Shown: positions 25,866-36,190, numbered from the stretch's first letter. The stretch is 64,000 nt of DNA from Rhizobium sp. J15 (GCF_002531825.1 NZ_NWSX01000025.1:19407-83406), one strand, 5' to 3'. The notes: generated by a model from the letters alone, not told the origin. A program made the numbers and translations.

Positions 25866-26537
25866 TCAATTGTAGACACCGAGAGATAATCGCAATGATT
25901 GTGGAAGCGGATTCCATAGGCCGGTTCGAAGCCCGGCCGAACGCAGTGCTGCGGCAGTCCAGGTGTTGCAGCCAAAGAGGGCGTTGAAATATCCCTTGGC
26001 CTCGAAGAACCGGTCGATTTCGCCGTAACCCGCATTCCGGATCGGCGCGATCTCTCCCTCGTTGCGGACGAAGCTGTCCAAGATGAAGCCGCGCAGCCGC
26101 GCCAGTTGATCGCTATCGATATCGAAGGCCATAACGGCTGGCTGCGGCTCGGTGATATGGCCAGCGAGATCCACATGCAGCACCGAGCGGTCGATCGTCA
26201 GCGCCCGCAGCACCGGCAGCGGTTTCAGCTCCGACCAGCTCGGCGTTTCCAGATAGAAGGCGCGGCCGCCCCAGCCGACGACCAGCCATTCCGCATTCGG
26301 GTGGCCGAGCGGGAAATCGCCGTCGTCGAGAAAGGAAAAAGCTGCCCGCGTCTCCTCATCGAGCGGAATGGCAATATCGGTGTGGATCGGTCCCGACAGA
26401 AGCAGAATCCGCTGCGTCGCCGCCGCGGACGAGGCCTTGACCGGCGCAAACAGTGGCCGCGGAATGAAGGTCCCGCCCGCAGCCAGCGCCAAGAGCAGGA
26501 TCGTGATCCGCAACAGCCAGCGGATGCCTGTTTTCAT
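25866..26537 (-). CDS. Urease-cluster protein of the TIGR02117/DUF2459 family
   Basis: The 223-residue protein has an N-terminal signal or anchor helix (residues 8-24). Its periplasmic domain contains SGPIHTDIAIPLDE (His near residue 52), WLVVGWGGRAFYLETPSW (core GWGGRAFY) and GCNTWTAAALRSAGL near 190. The His/Cys/Asn-Thr-Trp pattern resembles a papain-like or NlpC-like fold. The family is known for its frequent occurrence beside urease genes, but no function has been shown. It follows ureC by 32 bases on the same strand, so it is probably co-transcribed. Confidence 0.85.
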   Translation of the reverse strand: MKTGIRWLLRITILLLALAAGGTFIPRPLFAPVKASSAAATQRILLLSGPIHTDIAIPLDEETRAAFSFLDDGDFPLGHPNAEWLVVGWGGRAFYLETPSWSELKPLPVLRALTIDRSVLHVDLAGHITEPQPAVMAFDIDSDQLARLRGFILDSFVRNEGEIAPIRNAGYGEIDRFFEAKGYFNALFGCNTWTAAALRSAGLRTGLWNPLPQSLRLSLGVYN

Positions 26538-26569
26538 CGGAAACGTCCGGCCCGCACGGATGATCGGGC

Positions 26570-28282
<1,713 letters not shown>

Positions 28283-28309
28283 CCATCAGGCTCCGTAGGA
28301 GGAGAGATA

Positions 28310-28424
28310 AGAGCATGATGCCGAAAAGTGTGTGCGGTTTTCGGACGACGTCATGCTCTAACTCTTTAATTTAGAACAGGATTCAGATTTTAGGCCAACC
28401 GGGCCTAAAATCATCCTGTTCTAG
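28310..28424. repeat. Dispersed rhizobial repeat, copy A
   Basis: The element of about 115 bases begins GAGCATGATGCCGAAAAG, contains a first palindrome (GAGCATGATG...CGACGTCATGCTC), then TTAGAACAGGATTCAGATTTTAGGC and a second palindrome closing with GCCTAAAATCATCCTGTTCTAG (only the ends are cited: TTAGAACAGG and CCTGTTCTAG). A closely similar element lies at 46157-46272 in the same orientation. Its right part supplies the last codons and stop of the gene at 28383-29036. Confidence 0.85.
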
Positions 28425-29036
28425 CATTTTCCCGCCGAGCCGCCTGAGGCGGCCAGCGGCAATATAACGATCGACAAGCTGCCGTTCGGCGGCAAAGGGG
28501 TGCCATTCCCAGCCGGCATGACCGAAGCCTGCCAGCGCCACTTCGGCCTCGGCATATTTGCTGAGCACTTCGGCGATGACGATCATGCCGCTGCTCGGCA
28601 CGACATAGGGCGCGGGCGCAAAGGCCGAAAGCGAGGCATCGACGGCCTCGTGGACCGACTTGCCGATCACCACATGCCTCTTGCCGGTCTCCGCGCAGAA
28701 GGCGCCGAACGCCTCCGTATAGTCGTCGCAGAAATCGTCGAGATCGGGATGCGAGACGGCAAGCGGGGGCCGCATCGCGGCGAATTTTTCCGGGTCGCGC
28801 ACGCTCCAGATTTCACGGGCCGAGACGACGCCGGGATGGGCGCGCCACTCCGGCGAACCGAGCATCGCCTTTGCCGGCCGTCCGGTATTGCAGACCGCGA
28901 CGGCGTCCGTGCGGCTGCCGCCGACACCGTAGGAGCGGCAATCGTTGAAGCGGATGACGAAATCGGCGGCATCGATGATGCCTGCCTCTCTCTCTCCAAC
29001 CTCGCCGTTGCCGACGATCACGATCTTCCTGATCAC
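28383..29036 (-). CDS. Urease-operon protein resembling GT29 (sialyltransferase family)
   Basis: The 217-residue protein shows three regions that match the sialylmotifs of glycosyltransferase family 29. They are an L-like motif (IVGNGEVGEREAG then IDAADFVIRFND, residues 6-31), an S-like motif (PSSGMIVIAEVL, about 145, then ALAGFGH) and a VS-like H-x4-E (His179 to Glu184). Homologues in rhizobia are usually named urease operon accessory protein. Its role in urease biology is unknown. It lies one base from the LprI-like gene, upstream of ureC. The last 13 residues are encoded by a dispersed repeat that also supplies the stop codon, so its original C terminus may have been different. Confidence 0.8.
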   Translation of the reverse strand: MIRKIVIVGNGEVGEREAGIIDAADFVIRFNDCRSYGVGGSRTDAVAVCNTGRPAKAMLGSPEWRAHPGVVSAREIWSVRDPEKFAAMRPPLAVSHPDLDDFCDDYTEAFGAFCAETGKRHVVIGKSVHEAVDASLSAFAPAPYVVPSSGMIVIAEVLSKYAEAEVALAGFGHAGWEWHPFAAERQLVDRYIAAGRLRRLGGKMLEQDDFRPGWPKI

Positions 29037-29037
29037 C

Positions 29038-29445
29038 TTAGTTGCCCATCGTTTCTTCGAGCTCTTTCAGCTCTTTGGTGCGCTTGTCCGTCTCTTCCGC
29101 CAGGCATCCGGCAACCAGCATCGGCTCCATCGTGCCGCCGCGGGCCTGAAAGCCGAAGGCGTCGCATTGGGCGTCGCGGTAATCGATCCAGGCGCGCTGC
29201 GCTTTCACCAGCGCCTTTTCCGCGCCCTTCATGTCGCCGTCGAGATCCTTGTCGATCGCCACCATGGCGGCGCGGGTCTTCTTGTATTGCTCGTTCAGCG
29301 CCTTGTCGGCAGCATCGTGACGCGCCACCTCGCAAGAGGTCATGTCCGATTGCGTCTTGGGGTTCTGGCAATCGATATCCTGAGCGGAGACGTGACCTGC
29401 CGTCAGCAGCATCGCCGCCCCGATGAGGAGGATATTCAAACGCAT
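29038..29445 (-). CDS. LprI/DUF1311-type secreted protein
   Basis: The 135-residue protein has a signal peptide (residues 1-21). Its small helical domain has the DUF1311/LprI pattern DCQNPKTQSDMTSCEVARHDAADKALNEQY (cited by its ends DCQNP and KALNEQY) and conserved Cys residues in DC, SC and QCDAFGF, likely forming disulfides. LprI-type proteins in other bacteria inhibit lysozyme or have unknown roles. It lies in the urease operon between ureB and the GT29-like gene. A direct role in urease maturation is not known. Confidence 0.85.
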   Translation of the reverse strand: MRLNILLIGAAMLLTAGHVSAQDIDCQNPKTQSDMTSCEVARHDAADKALNEQYKKTRAAMVAIDKDLDGDMKGAEKALVKAQRAWIDYRDAQCDAFGFQARGGTMEPMLVAGCLAEETDKRTKELKELEETMGN

Positions 29446-29462
29446 GAATCTCTCCCCTTGTT

Positions 29463-29768
29463 CTAAAGCTTGCCCATCACCAGCTGGCGGAAGCCGTAGA
29501 CCTCGCGCTTGCCGGAAAGCGGGATCAGCGTCACCGAGCGCGTCTGCCCCGGCTCGAAACGCACGGCCGTTCCCGAGGGAATATCGAGCCGCTTGCCGTG
29601 CGCGGCCGCGCGGTCGAAGGAGAGGCCGGCATTGGTCTCGGCGAAATGATAGTGGCTGCCCACCTGCACCGGCCGGTCGCCCGTATTGGAAACCTCCAGC
29701 GTCACCGTCGGCGCACCGGCATTGAGTTCGATGTCGCCGCTTGCGGCAATGATTTCACCCGGAATCAT
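29463..29768 (-). CDS. ureB: Urease beta subunit
   Basis: The 101-residue protein has the family start MIPGEIIAASGDIELNAG, the conserved VSNTGDRPVQVGSHYHFAETN at about residues 26-46 (core GDRPVQVGSHYHF), and FEPGQTRSVTLIPLSGKREVYGF. It is a structural subunit of the (UreA-UreB-UreC)3 enzyme. ureA and ureB are separate genes, as is usual outside Helicobacter. Confidence 0.97.
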   Translation of the reverse strand: MIPGEIIAASGDIELNAGAPTVTLEVSNTGDRPVQVGSHYHFAETNAGLSFDRAAAHGKRLDIPSGTAVRFEPGQTRSVTLIPLSGKREVYGFRQLVMGKL

Positions 29769-29778
29769 CTCGTTCTCC

Positions 29779-30030
29779 TCAAGCTGCCCTGGGCGCGCAG
29801 CCCTCGGCCTTCAGTACGCGTTTCGTCGACGCCGAATGTCTGGCGAGCATATCAGCCGGCCGGATCGGCCTCGCGACGAGATTGCCGCCGCAATTCGGGC
29901 AGACGCCCTTCAGCATATTGTCCACGCAATCGGCGCAGAAGGTGCATTCATAGGTGCAGATCCGCGCCTCCATGCTCTCCGGCGGCAAATCCTTGTCGCA
30001 GCACTCGCAGTTGGGTCTGAGTTCCAGCAT
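29779..30030 (-). CDS. DUF1272 zinc-ribbon-like protein
   Basis: The 83-residue protein starts MLELRPNCECCDKDLPPES. It has eight or nine Cys in CxCC, CTYECTFCADC and CPNCGGNL arrangements typical of DUF1272, a probable two-zinc ribbon. It sits between ureA and ureB with 9 to 10 base gaps on both sides and is certainly part of the operon. No function is known. Binding zinc or nickel is an inference. Confidence 0.85.
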   Translation of the reverse strand: MLELRPNCECCDKDLPPESMEARICTYECTFCADCVDNMLKGVCPNCGGNLVARPIRPADMLARHSASTKRVLKAEGCAPRAA

Positions 30031-30039
30031 TCTATTTCC

Positions 30040-30342
30040 TCACCTGATCGGTTCGTGCACGGTGACGAGCTTGGTGCCGTCGGGGAATGTTGCCTCCACC
30101 TGCACGTCGTGGATCATCTCGGCAATGCCTTCCATCACCTGATCGCGGCTGATCACATGGGCACCGGCCTCCATCAGTTCGGCGACGGGGCGGCCGTCGC
30201 GGGCGCCTTCGACGACGAAGTCGCTGATCAGCGCGATCGCCTCGGGATAGTTCAGCTTGACGCCGCGCTCCAGCCGCCGCCGCGCCACCATCGCCGCCAT
30301 TGAAATCAGCAGCTTGTCTTTTTCTCTCGGAGTGAGGTTCAT
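30040..30342 (-). CDS. ureA: Urease gamma subunit
   Basis: The 100-residue protein is a textbook UreA. It starts MNLTPREKDKLLISMAAMVA and contains KLNYPEAIALISDFVVEGARDG (core NYPEAIALI), and ends with QVEATFPDGTKLVTVHEPIR. It is the smallest subunit of the enzyme. Confidence 0.98.
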   Translation of the reverse strand: MNLTPREKDKLLISMAAMVARRRLERGVKLNYPEAIALISDFVVEGARDGRPVAELMEAGAHVISRDQVMEGIAEMIHDVQVEATFPDGTKLVTVHEPIR

Positions 30343-30363
30343 TGCTTGCCCATCTGCTTCGCT

Positions 30364-31185
30364 TTAGAGATTCCAGACTTTCGGCACAGGCGCACCATTG
30401 CGCAAGGCGGAAATGACCGGGATCAGGATTTTTCTCAGCGTGAAGCCGTCGGCCGCCGCAAGGCGAACGACCAGCTTGTCGCTCCAGGCGCTTGCGCCGC
30501 TCATCGCCCCCTCGAGAAGGGGCCGGACTCTGCCGAGATAGGCTTCCGCCAGCGGCCCGGCATAAAGCAGCGTCGCAAAGGCCACCTGCCCGCCGAGCAC
30601 CGCCTGGCGCGCCGCAAGCGCCGCAACACCCTCGGAAAGCCTGAGCTCCTCGGCATGGATCAGCCGGCCCGAGCGGCGGATGCGCCAGCGGTCGCGGAAG
30701 AGACCCGTACCCACCGTCTCGCCCATCGCCTTGCGGCCGAGCAGCACGGCTTCGACGGCCAGGAATTCGGCAGTGTCGTCGAGATCGACATCGAGCCGGC
30801 GGAAGAGCGCCGCCCGGTCGAAGAGAATGGTTTCCTGCGGTAGCCAGTCGACACGCGCCCCTGCCCCCGCTTCGATGCGGGTCGTCACCTCGGCGACGCC
30901 GGCCGAGGCCTTATAGATCTTTTCGCAGGCCTGGGTCGTGACGTCGATCTTCGTGCCGGCGCCGGCAACGACGCTCCAGTCCATCCGGTCGCCGCCGGTC
31001 AACCCCCCGGCGGTGTTGATGATGACGGCTTCCATCGAGGCATCGAACGTATCCGGCAGGCGGATCTTTGCCGCCCCCTCCTGATAGAGCTCACGGATGC
31101 GCGTACGGCCATCGAGCAGTTTTGCTGCCAGATGCCCGCGTCCTTCCGCTCTTTGCGGTCGCGTGGCTGTCGCCACAATCGTCAT
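30364..31185 (-). CDS. ureD: Urease accessory protein UreD
   Basis: The 273-residue protein has the UreD/UreH signatures NTAGGLTGGDRMDW (about residue 57), TTQACEKIYKA (about 83) and LPQETILFDRA (about 117). UreD binds apo-urease and provides the channel through which nickel reaches the active site. The start at ATG 31185 gives the normal N terminus, and the longer open frame upstream is not supported. It is the first gene of the urease operon, 149 bases after urtE on the same strand. Confidence 0.95.
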   Translation of the reverse strand: MTIVATATRPQRAEGRGHLAAKLLDGRTRIRELYQEGAAKIRLPDTFDASMEAVIINTAGGLTGGDRMDWSVVAGAGTKIDVTTQACEKIYKASAGVAEVTTRIEAGAGARVDWLPQETILFDRAALFRRLDVDLDDTAEFLAVEAVLLGRKAMGETVGTGLFRDRWRIRRSGRLIHAEELRLSEGVAALAARQAVLGGQVAFATLLYAGPLAEAYLGRVRPLLEGAMSGASAWSDKLVVRLAAADGFTLRKILIPVISALRNGAPVPKVWNL

Positions 31186-31334
31186 ATCGTTCCTTTCAGT
31201 CGCGCCGCCGCTTCCATTCAATCGCGCTGATGACGGAAAGCAAGCAATTCCCGTGCCGCCTGCGAAGGCCGCCAGCCGGCGCGGGAGATCGGCACAGCAT
31301 TGCGCCGCCTGCCGCAAAAAGCGGCAGCTGCCGG

Positions 31335-32030
31335 TCAGACGGTCAAATGACGGCGGGCCTCCGGCGTATCCAGCGTCTCGGCCAGTCCTTCATGCACGAT
31401 CTCGCCGCGGTCCATGATGTAGACATAATCGGCAAGCTCCCGGCAGAAATCGAGATATTGCTCGACGAGCAGGATCGCCATGCCGGTGGAGTCGCGCAGG
31501 TAACGGATCGCCCGGCCGATATCCTTGATGATCGACGGCTGAATGCCTTCGGTCGGCTCGTCGAGCACCAGTATCCTCGGCCGCGTCACCATCGCCCGGC
31601 CGATCGCCAGCTGCTGCTGCTGCCCGCCGGAGAGATCGCCGCCGCGCCGCGACAGCATCGACTTCAGCACCGGGAAGAGGCTGAAGATATCGTCGGGTAT
31701 GTTGCGGTCGCGGCGGCCGAGCGGCGCAAAACCGGTTTCGAGATTTTCCTTGACCGTCAGCAGCGGGAAAATCTCGCGCCCTTGCGGCACGTAGCCGATG
31801 CCCTGCTTGGCGCGGGCAAAGGGCGGCAGGCCGTTGAGCTTGGTGTCGTTGAAGGTGACGGTGCCGGCCGATAGCGGGTGCTGGCCGGTGACCGCGCGCA
31901 GGAGCGAACTCTTGCCGACGCCGTTGCGCCCCAGAACGCAAGTGATCTTGCCCATCTCCGCCTTGATGGAGATGCCGCGCAGCGCCTGGGCGGCGCCATA
32001 ATGCAGGTTTGCGTTTTCGACTGTCAGCAT
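31335..32030 (-). CDS. urtE: Urea ABC transporter ATP-binding protein UrtE
   Basis: The 231-residue ATPase has Walker A GRNGVGKSSLLRA (about residue 33; the GRNGVGK form is characteristic of UrtE), signature LSGGQQQQLAIGRAM (about 131), and Walker B ILVLDEPTEGIQP. It pairs with UrtD to power urea uptake through UrtBC. It ends the urt operon, close to the urease genes. Confidence 0.95.
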   Translation of the reverse strand: MLTVENANLHYGAAQALRGISIKAEMGKITCVLGRNGVGKSSLLRAVTGQHPLSAGTVTFNDTKLNGLPPFARAKQGIGYVPQGREIFPLLTVKENLETGFAPLGRRDRNIPDDIFSLFPVLKSMLSRRGGDLSGGQQQQLAIGRAMVTRPRILVLDEPTEGIQPSIIKDIGRAIRYLRDSTGMAILLVEQYLDFCRELADYVYIMDRGEIVHEGLAETLDTPEARRHLTV

Positions 32031-32048
32031 CCGTTCACCCGTTTCCCA

Positions 32049-32567
32049 TCAGTTCATCAGGCTGCGCCTCAGCATCTGCAGGGCGTATTCCTGTTGCGTC
32101 GTTTTTTCGCCGCCGGCGGCGGCCACATCCTCGGCAATGCCGATCAGTTGCTGGCGCTCCTGCATGTCGAGCGCCTTGATCCAAAGATCCCGGAACCGGC
32201 GGATCGGATCTTCGGGACTGGTGACGTTCTTGGACGCCCACTCACCGAAAACCAGCACCTCCTCCATGTCTTCAGGCCGGATGATGCCTTTCATGCGGTT
32301 GCGGATGACGTCTTTCGCCGCATCCAGATACATCGGCTTTTCCTGGGCAAGGCAGAAGAAGAACGCCACCGCCGCGATCGCCGGATCGGCAATCGAGGCC
32401 ATCGGCGCTGCCTCCGCCTGCTTGCGAAGCTTTCCGCGCTTATAGGCGCCCCGCATGCGCTCGACGGAATCGATGATCTCGCTTCCCGCCTCACGCATCA
32501 TTTTCAAACGCCAATACCAGGCGGCCGCGCCGCTGATCGCCACGACCAGAATGCCGAGAAAAGCCAT
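32049..32567 (-). CDS. Membrane-anchored TerB-like protein in the urea transporter operon
   Basis: The 172-residue protein has one N-terminal membrane helix (residues 2-18), a basic stretch, and a helical domain (about 50-170) whose pattern (ADPAIAAVAFFFCLAQEK ... DMQERQQLIGIAEDVAAAGG ... EYALQMLRRSL) resembles TerB/DjlA-N type helical bundles. The ATG at 32567 was chosen over an upstream TTG. It lies between urtD and urtE on the same strand (gaps of 76 and 18 bases), an unusual position that breaks the normal urtDE pair. No function is known. The TerB relation is a judgement by eye. Confidence 0.65.
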   Translation of the reverse strand: MAFLGILVVAISGAAAWYWRLKMMREAGSEIIDSVERMRGAYKRGKLRKQAEAAPMASIADPAIAAVAFFFCLAQEKPMYLDAAKDVIRNRMKGIIRPEDMEEVLVFGEWASKNVTSPEDPIRRFRDLWIKALDMQERQQLIGIAEDVAAAGGEKTTQQEYALQMLRRSLMN

Positions 32568-32643
32568 GATGAAACCCCACAATAAAACCCGCCCGTTTTA
32601 GAGCGTCTTCTCCTGTCAGGTTCAAGCCTGGAAGTTGCATTCT

Positions 32644-33408
32644 TCACCGTCCCAGATAGTTCTCGATCACCTTCGGATCGGAACTGACGAAATCGATCGA
32701 TCCTTCCGCCAGCACCGAGCCCTCCGCAAGGCACGTCACCTTGACGCCGAGGTCGCGGATGAAGCCCATATCGTGCTCGACGACGACGACCGAGCGGGTC
32801 TTGGCGATGTCCTTGAGCAGGATCGCCGTTTCCGCCGTCTCGGCATCGGTCATGCCGGCCACCGGCTCGTCGACGAGCAAGAGCTTCGGCTCCTGGGCGA
32901 GCAGCATGCCGATCTCCAGCCACTGCTTCTGCCCATGCGAGAGGTTGGCGGCCAGTTCATCGCGCCGGTGCGTCAACCGCACCGTTTCGAGGATTTCCTC
33001 GATGCGTGCCTTGTCCTCGCCCGAAAGCCGGTAGAACAGCGTCGAAAACACCGAGCGGCGGCGGTTCAGCGCCAGTTCCAGATTGTCCCAGACCGTATGG
33101 CTTTCGAAGACCGTCGGCTTCTGGAATTTGCGGCCAATGCCGAGCTGGGCGATATCGGCTTCGTCCTTCTTGGTGAGGTCGACGGTGCCGTTGAAGAACA
33201 CCTCGCCCTCGTCGGGCCGGGTCTTGCCGGTGATGATGTCCATCATCGTCGTCTTGCCGGCGCCGTTCGGCCCGATGATGGCGCGAAGTTCACCCGGCTC
33301 GATGACGATCGAGAGCGAATTCAGCGCCTTGAAGCCATCGAAGGAAACGGAGACGCCGCTGAGATAAAGCACGCTGGTAGGTTTGACGTCAGGGATCATG
33401 GCGCTCAC
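32644..33408 (-). CDS. urtD: Urea ABC transporter ATP-binding protein UrtD
   Basis: The 254-residue LivG-like ATPase has Walker A GPNGAGKTTMMDIITG (about residue 45), signature LSHGQKQWLEIGMLLA (about 157, with the SHGQ variant typical of UrtD) and Walker B LLLVDEPVAGMTD. Its ATG overlaps the urtC stop by four bases. Together with UrtE it drives the urea importer. Confidence 0.95.
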   Translation of the reverse strand: MSAMIPDVKPTSVLYLSGVSVSFDGFKALNSLSIVIEPGELRAIIGPNGAGKTTMMDIITGKTRPDEGEVFFNGTVDLTKKDEADIAQLGIGRKFQKPTVFESHTVWDNLELALNRRRSVFSTLFYRLSGEDKARIEEILETVRLTHRRDELAANLSHGQKQWLEIGMLLAQEPKLLLVDEPVAGMTDAETAETAILLKDIAKTRSVVVVEHDMGFIRDLGVKVTCLAEGSVLAEGSIDFVSSDPKVIENYLGR

Positions 33409-34568
33409 TCCGCTGCCTGGATTTTCGGCTCGACGCCGTCTTCCAGAGCCGCCGGCGGCGCAGCTTCGGTGACGCTCTTCCGCCTGGCGAAATAGTGCGC
33501 GACCGTGCCGACGACGCCCTTCGGCAGGAACAGCGTGACCGCGACGAAAAGCCCGCCGAGCGCAAAGAGCCAGACCTCCGGGAAGAGACCGGTGAAGATC
33601 GTCTTGCCGCCATTGACCAGGATCGCGCCGATGATCGGGCCGATCAGCGTGCCTCGCCCGCCGACAGCCGTCCAGATGACGACTTCGATGGAATTGGCGG
33701 GCGCGAATTCGCCGGGATTGATGATGCCGACCTGCGGTACGTAGAGCGCACCCGCTATGCCCGCCATCATCGCCGAAACGACGAAGGTGAAGAGCTTGAA
33801 ATGCTCGACGCGGTAGCCGAGGAAGCGCGTGCGGCTTTCCGCATCGCGCACGCCGACCAGCACCTTGCCGAACTTCGAGCGCACGATCGCCGAGGCGATC
33901 GTCAGCGACAGCGCCAGGAAGATCGCGGTCGCTGCAAAGAGGCTGGCGCGCGTGCCGTCGGCCTGGATGTTGAAGCCGAGGATATCCTTGAAGTCGGTCA
34001 TGCCGTTATTGCCCCCGAAACCCATGTCGTTGCGGAAGAAGGCCAGCAGCAGCGCATAGGTCATCGCCTGGGTGATGATCGAGAGGTAAACGCCGTTGAC
34101 ACGGGAGCGGAAGGCGAACCAGCCGAAGACGAAGGCGAGCAGGCCCGGCACGGCGAGCACCATCAGCGCCGCGAACCAGAACTGGTCGAAGCCGTACCAG
34201 AACCAGGGCAGTTCCTTCCAGTTCAGGAACACCATGAAATCGGGCAGGACGGGATCGCCGTAGACGCCGCGCGAGCCGATCTGGCGCATCAGATACATGC
34301 CCATCGCATAACCGCCGAGCGCGAAGAAGGCGCCGTGGCCGAGCGAGAGGATGCCGCAGAAACCCCAGACGAGATCGAGCGCCAGCGCCAGCAGCGCATA
34401 GGTCAGATACTTGCCGAACAGCGCCATGATATAGGTCGGGATGTGCAGCGGATGGCTCGGGCCGGTCGCGAGGTTCAAGACGGGCACCAGAATGGCGACC
34501 GCCAGCAGCAGCGCGACGGCGACAGAGATCCTGCGATCGAGAGACCGGAGAAGGAAGGTCGTTATCAT
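33405..34568 (-). CDS. urtC: Urea ABC transporter permease UrtC
   Basis: The 387-residue LivM-like permease has about ten hydrophobic segments. The conserved stretches are LALDLVWGFCGILSLGHGAFFALGGYAMGMY (core GILSLGHGAFFALGGY) at about 65, VNGVYLSIITQAMTYAL and VWTAVGGRGTLIGPIIGA. The start at ATG 34568 overlaps the urtB stop by four bases. The long open frame that continues upstream of this point in the same phase is only GC-driven read-through across urtB. Confidence 0.95.
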   Translation of the reverse strand: MITTFLLRSLDRRISVAVALLLAVAILVPVLNLATGPSHPLHIPTYIMALFGKYLTYALLALALDLVWGFCGILSLGHGAFFALGGYAMGMYLMRQIGSRGVYGDPVLPDFMVFLNWKELPWFWYGFDQFWFAALMVLAVPGLLAFVFGWFAFRSRVNGVYLSIITQAMTYALLLAFFRNDMGFGGNNGMTDFKDILGFNIQADGTRASLFAATAIFLALSLTIASAIVRSKFGKVLVGVRDAESRTRFLGYRVEHFKLFTFVVSAMMAGIAGALYVPQVGIINPGEFAPANSIEVVIWTAVGGRGTLIGPIIGAILVNGGKTIFTGLFPEVWLFALGGLFVAVTLFLPKGVVGTVAHYFARRKSVTEAAPPAALEDGVEPKIQAAE

Positions 34569-36190
34569 GCTTCCACCGCCCTTCCTTTGAGTGCGAAGAG
34601 CCCGCGCGGACGCTTCTGGATGAAGAGAATGATGAGGACGAGCACCAGGATCTTGCCGAGCACGGCGCCGGCGAAAGGCTCGAGGAACTTGTTGACGACG
34701 CCGAGCGACAAGGCGCCGACCAGCGTGCCCCAGAGATTGCCGACACCGCCGAAGACGACGACCATGAAGCTGTCGATGATATAGTTCTGGCCGAGGTTCG
34801 GCGAGACGTTGTCGATCTGCGAGAGCGCCACACCCGCCATGCCGGCAATGCCGGAGCCGAGCGCGAAGGTGAAGGCGTCGACCCAGCCGGTGCGGATGCC
34901 CATGGAGGAGGCCATGCGCCGGTTCTGCGTCACCGCCCGCATCTGCAGGCCGAAGGCGGAGCGCTTGAGCAGCATCAGCAGCGTCAGGAACACCACCAGC
35001 GAAAAGACGATGATCCAGAGCCGGTTCCAGGTGATGACCAGCCCGCCGAAATCGAAGGCGCCGGACATCCAGCTCGGATTGCGGACCTCGCGATTGGTCG
35101 GGCCGAAATAGCTGCGGATCGCCTGCTGCAAGATCAGCGAAACGCCCCAGGTGGCGAGCAGCGTTTCCAGCGGCCGGCCGTAGAGATAGCGGATCACCGA
35201 ACGTTCGATCACGAGGCCGACGAGGCCGGTGAAGAGGAAGGCGGCCGGCACCGCGAAGGCCAGCGAATAATCGGCAAGCGAAGGAAAGGCCGAGGCAATC
35301 GTTTCCTGCACGACATAGGTCGTATAGGCGCCGATCATCACCATCTCGCCATGCGCCATGTTGATGACGCCCATGACGCCGAAGGTGATGGCAAGGCCGA
35401 TCGCCGCAAGCAGCAGCACGGAGCCGAGCGACAGGCCGTACCAGACGTTCTGGACGACATCCCAAAGCGCCAGATCGCGGTTGATCGAGTCGATCTCCGC
35501 CTGGATCGCCGGCTTCAGATCGTCAGGCGCGGTCGCCATCGCCGTCGACAGGATCGTCAGCGCATCGCGGCCGCCGCGCGCGGCGATCGTATCGATCGCG
35601 GCCTTCTTCTCCTCGATGCCGGCGTCGCTCTTCAGCACCATCACGGCGCGCGCCGCTTCCATCGTGTTTTTGATCTCACCGTCCTTCTCGCTCGAAAGAG
35701 CCGAATTCAGGAGATCGAGATTGGCGGGATCGGCGTCCTTGAGCATGCCTTCGGCCGCTGCGAGCCGCGCGGAGCGATCCGGGCTCAGAAGCGTCAGCTG
35801 GCTCATCATCGTCGTGATCGTGGTGCGCAGCGCATTATTGATCTTGACCTTCGACATCGTGTCGGGGTCGATGTCGGCGACCGCCTCGCCGGTGATCGGA
35901 TCGGAATAAGTCGGCTCGTCCTCCGTGCCGCCCTGCACGAGAACGGGACCGCCTTCCGAATTGACGTAGAGCTGGCCGTCGCTCAAGCGCTGCAGGATCT
36001 GGCTGACATGCGAATCCCCGGAAGCGACGAGCGCCCGGATGGCCGCGTCACGCTCGGGAAAACCGCCGACGCCGAGCGCATCGACAAGGGCGTGCACATC
36101 GTCCTGGGCGCGAAGGCCGGCCGCCGGGAGCGTCAGCCCCGAAAGCATCAGGCAAAATGTCAGAAGAAAAATCTTGATGGCGCGAAACAT
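34565..36190 (-). CDS. urtB: Urea ABC transporter permease UrtB with periplasmic N-terminal domain
   Basis: The 541-residue protein is long because, as in other UrtB proteins, a signal peptide (residues 1-28) and an all-helical HEAT-like domain of about 200 residues precede the LivH-like permease domain. The permease domain (about 240-535) contains GVMGVINMAHGEMVMIGAY and GIAGMAGVALSQIDNVSPN. The N-terminal domain should lie in the periplasm, where it might contact UrtA. Downstream it overlaps urtC. Confidence 0.95.
   Translation of the reverse strand: MFRAIKIFLLTFCLMLSGLTLPAAGLRAQDDVHALVDALGVGGFPERDAAIRALVASGDSHVSQILQRLSDGQLYVNSEGGPVLVQGGTEDEPTYSDPITGEAVADIDPDTMSKVKINNALRTTITTMMSQLTLLSPDRSARLAAAEGMLKDADPANLDLLNSALSSEKDGEIKNTMEAARAVMVLKSDAGIEEKKAAIDTIAARGGRDALTILSTAMATAPDDLKPAIQAEIDSINRDLALWDVVQNVWYGLSLGSVLLLAAIGLAITFGVMGVINMAHGEMVMIGAYTTYVVQETIASAFPSLADYSLAFAVPAAFLFTGLVGLVIERSVIRYLYGRPLETLLATWGVSLILQQAIRSYFGPTNREVRNPSWMSGAFDFGGLVITWNRLWIIVFSLVVFLTLLMLLKRSAFGLQMRAVTQNRRMASSMGIRTGWVDAFTFALGSGIAGMAGVALSQIDNVSPNLGQNYIIDSFMVVVFGGVGNLWGTLVGALSLGVVNKFLEPFAGAVLGKILVLVLIILFIQKRPRGLFALKGRAVEA

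Noticed and set aside
34569..35465. Apparent 686-residue protein made from urtC plus upstream sequence
   Set aside because: The upstream part is out of phase with urtB and Arg/Ala-rich; urtC has its own ATG at 34568 with a four-base overlap.
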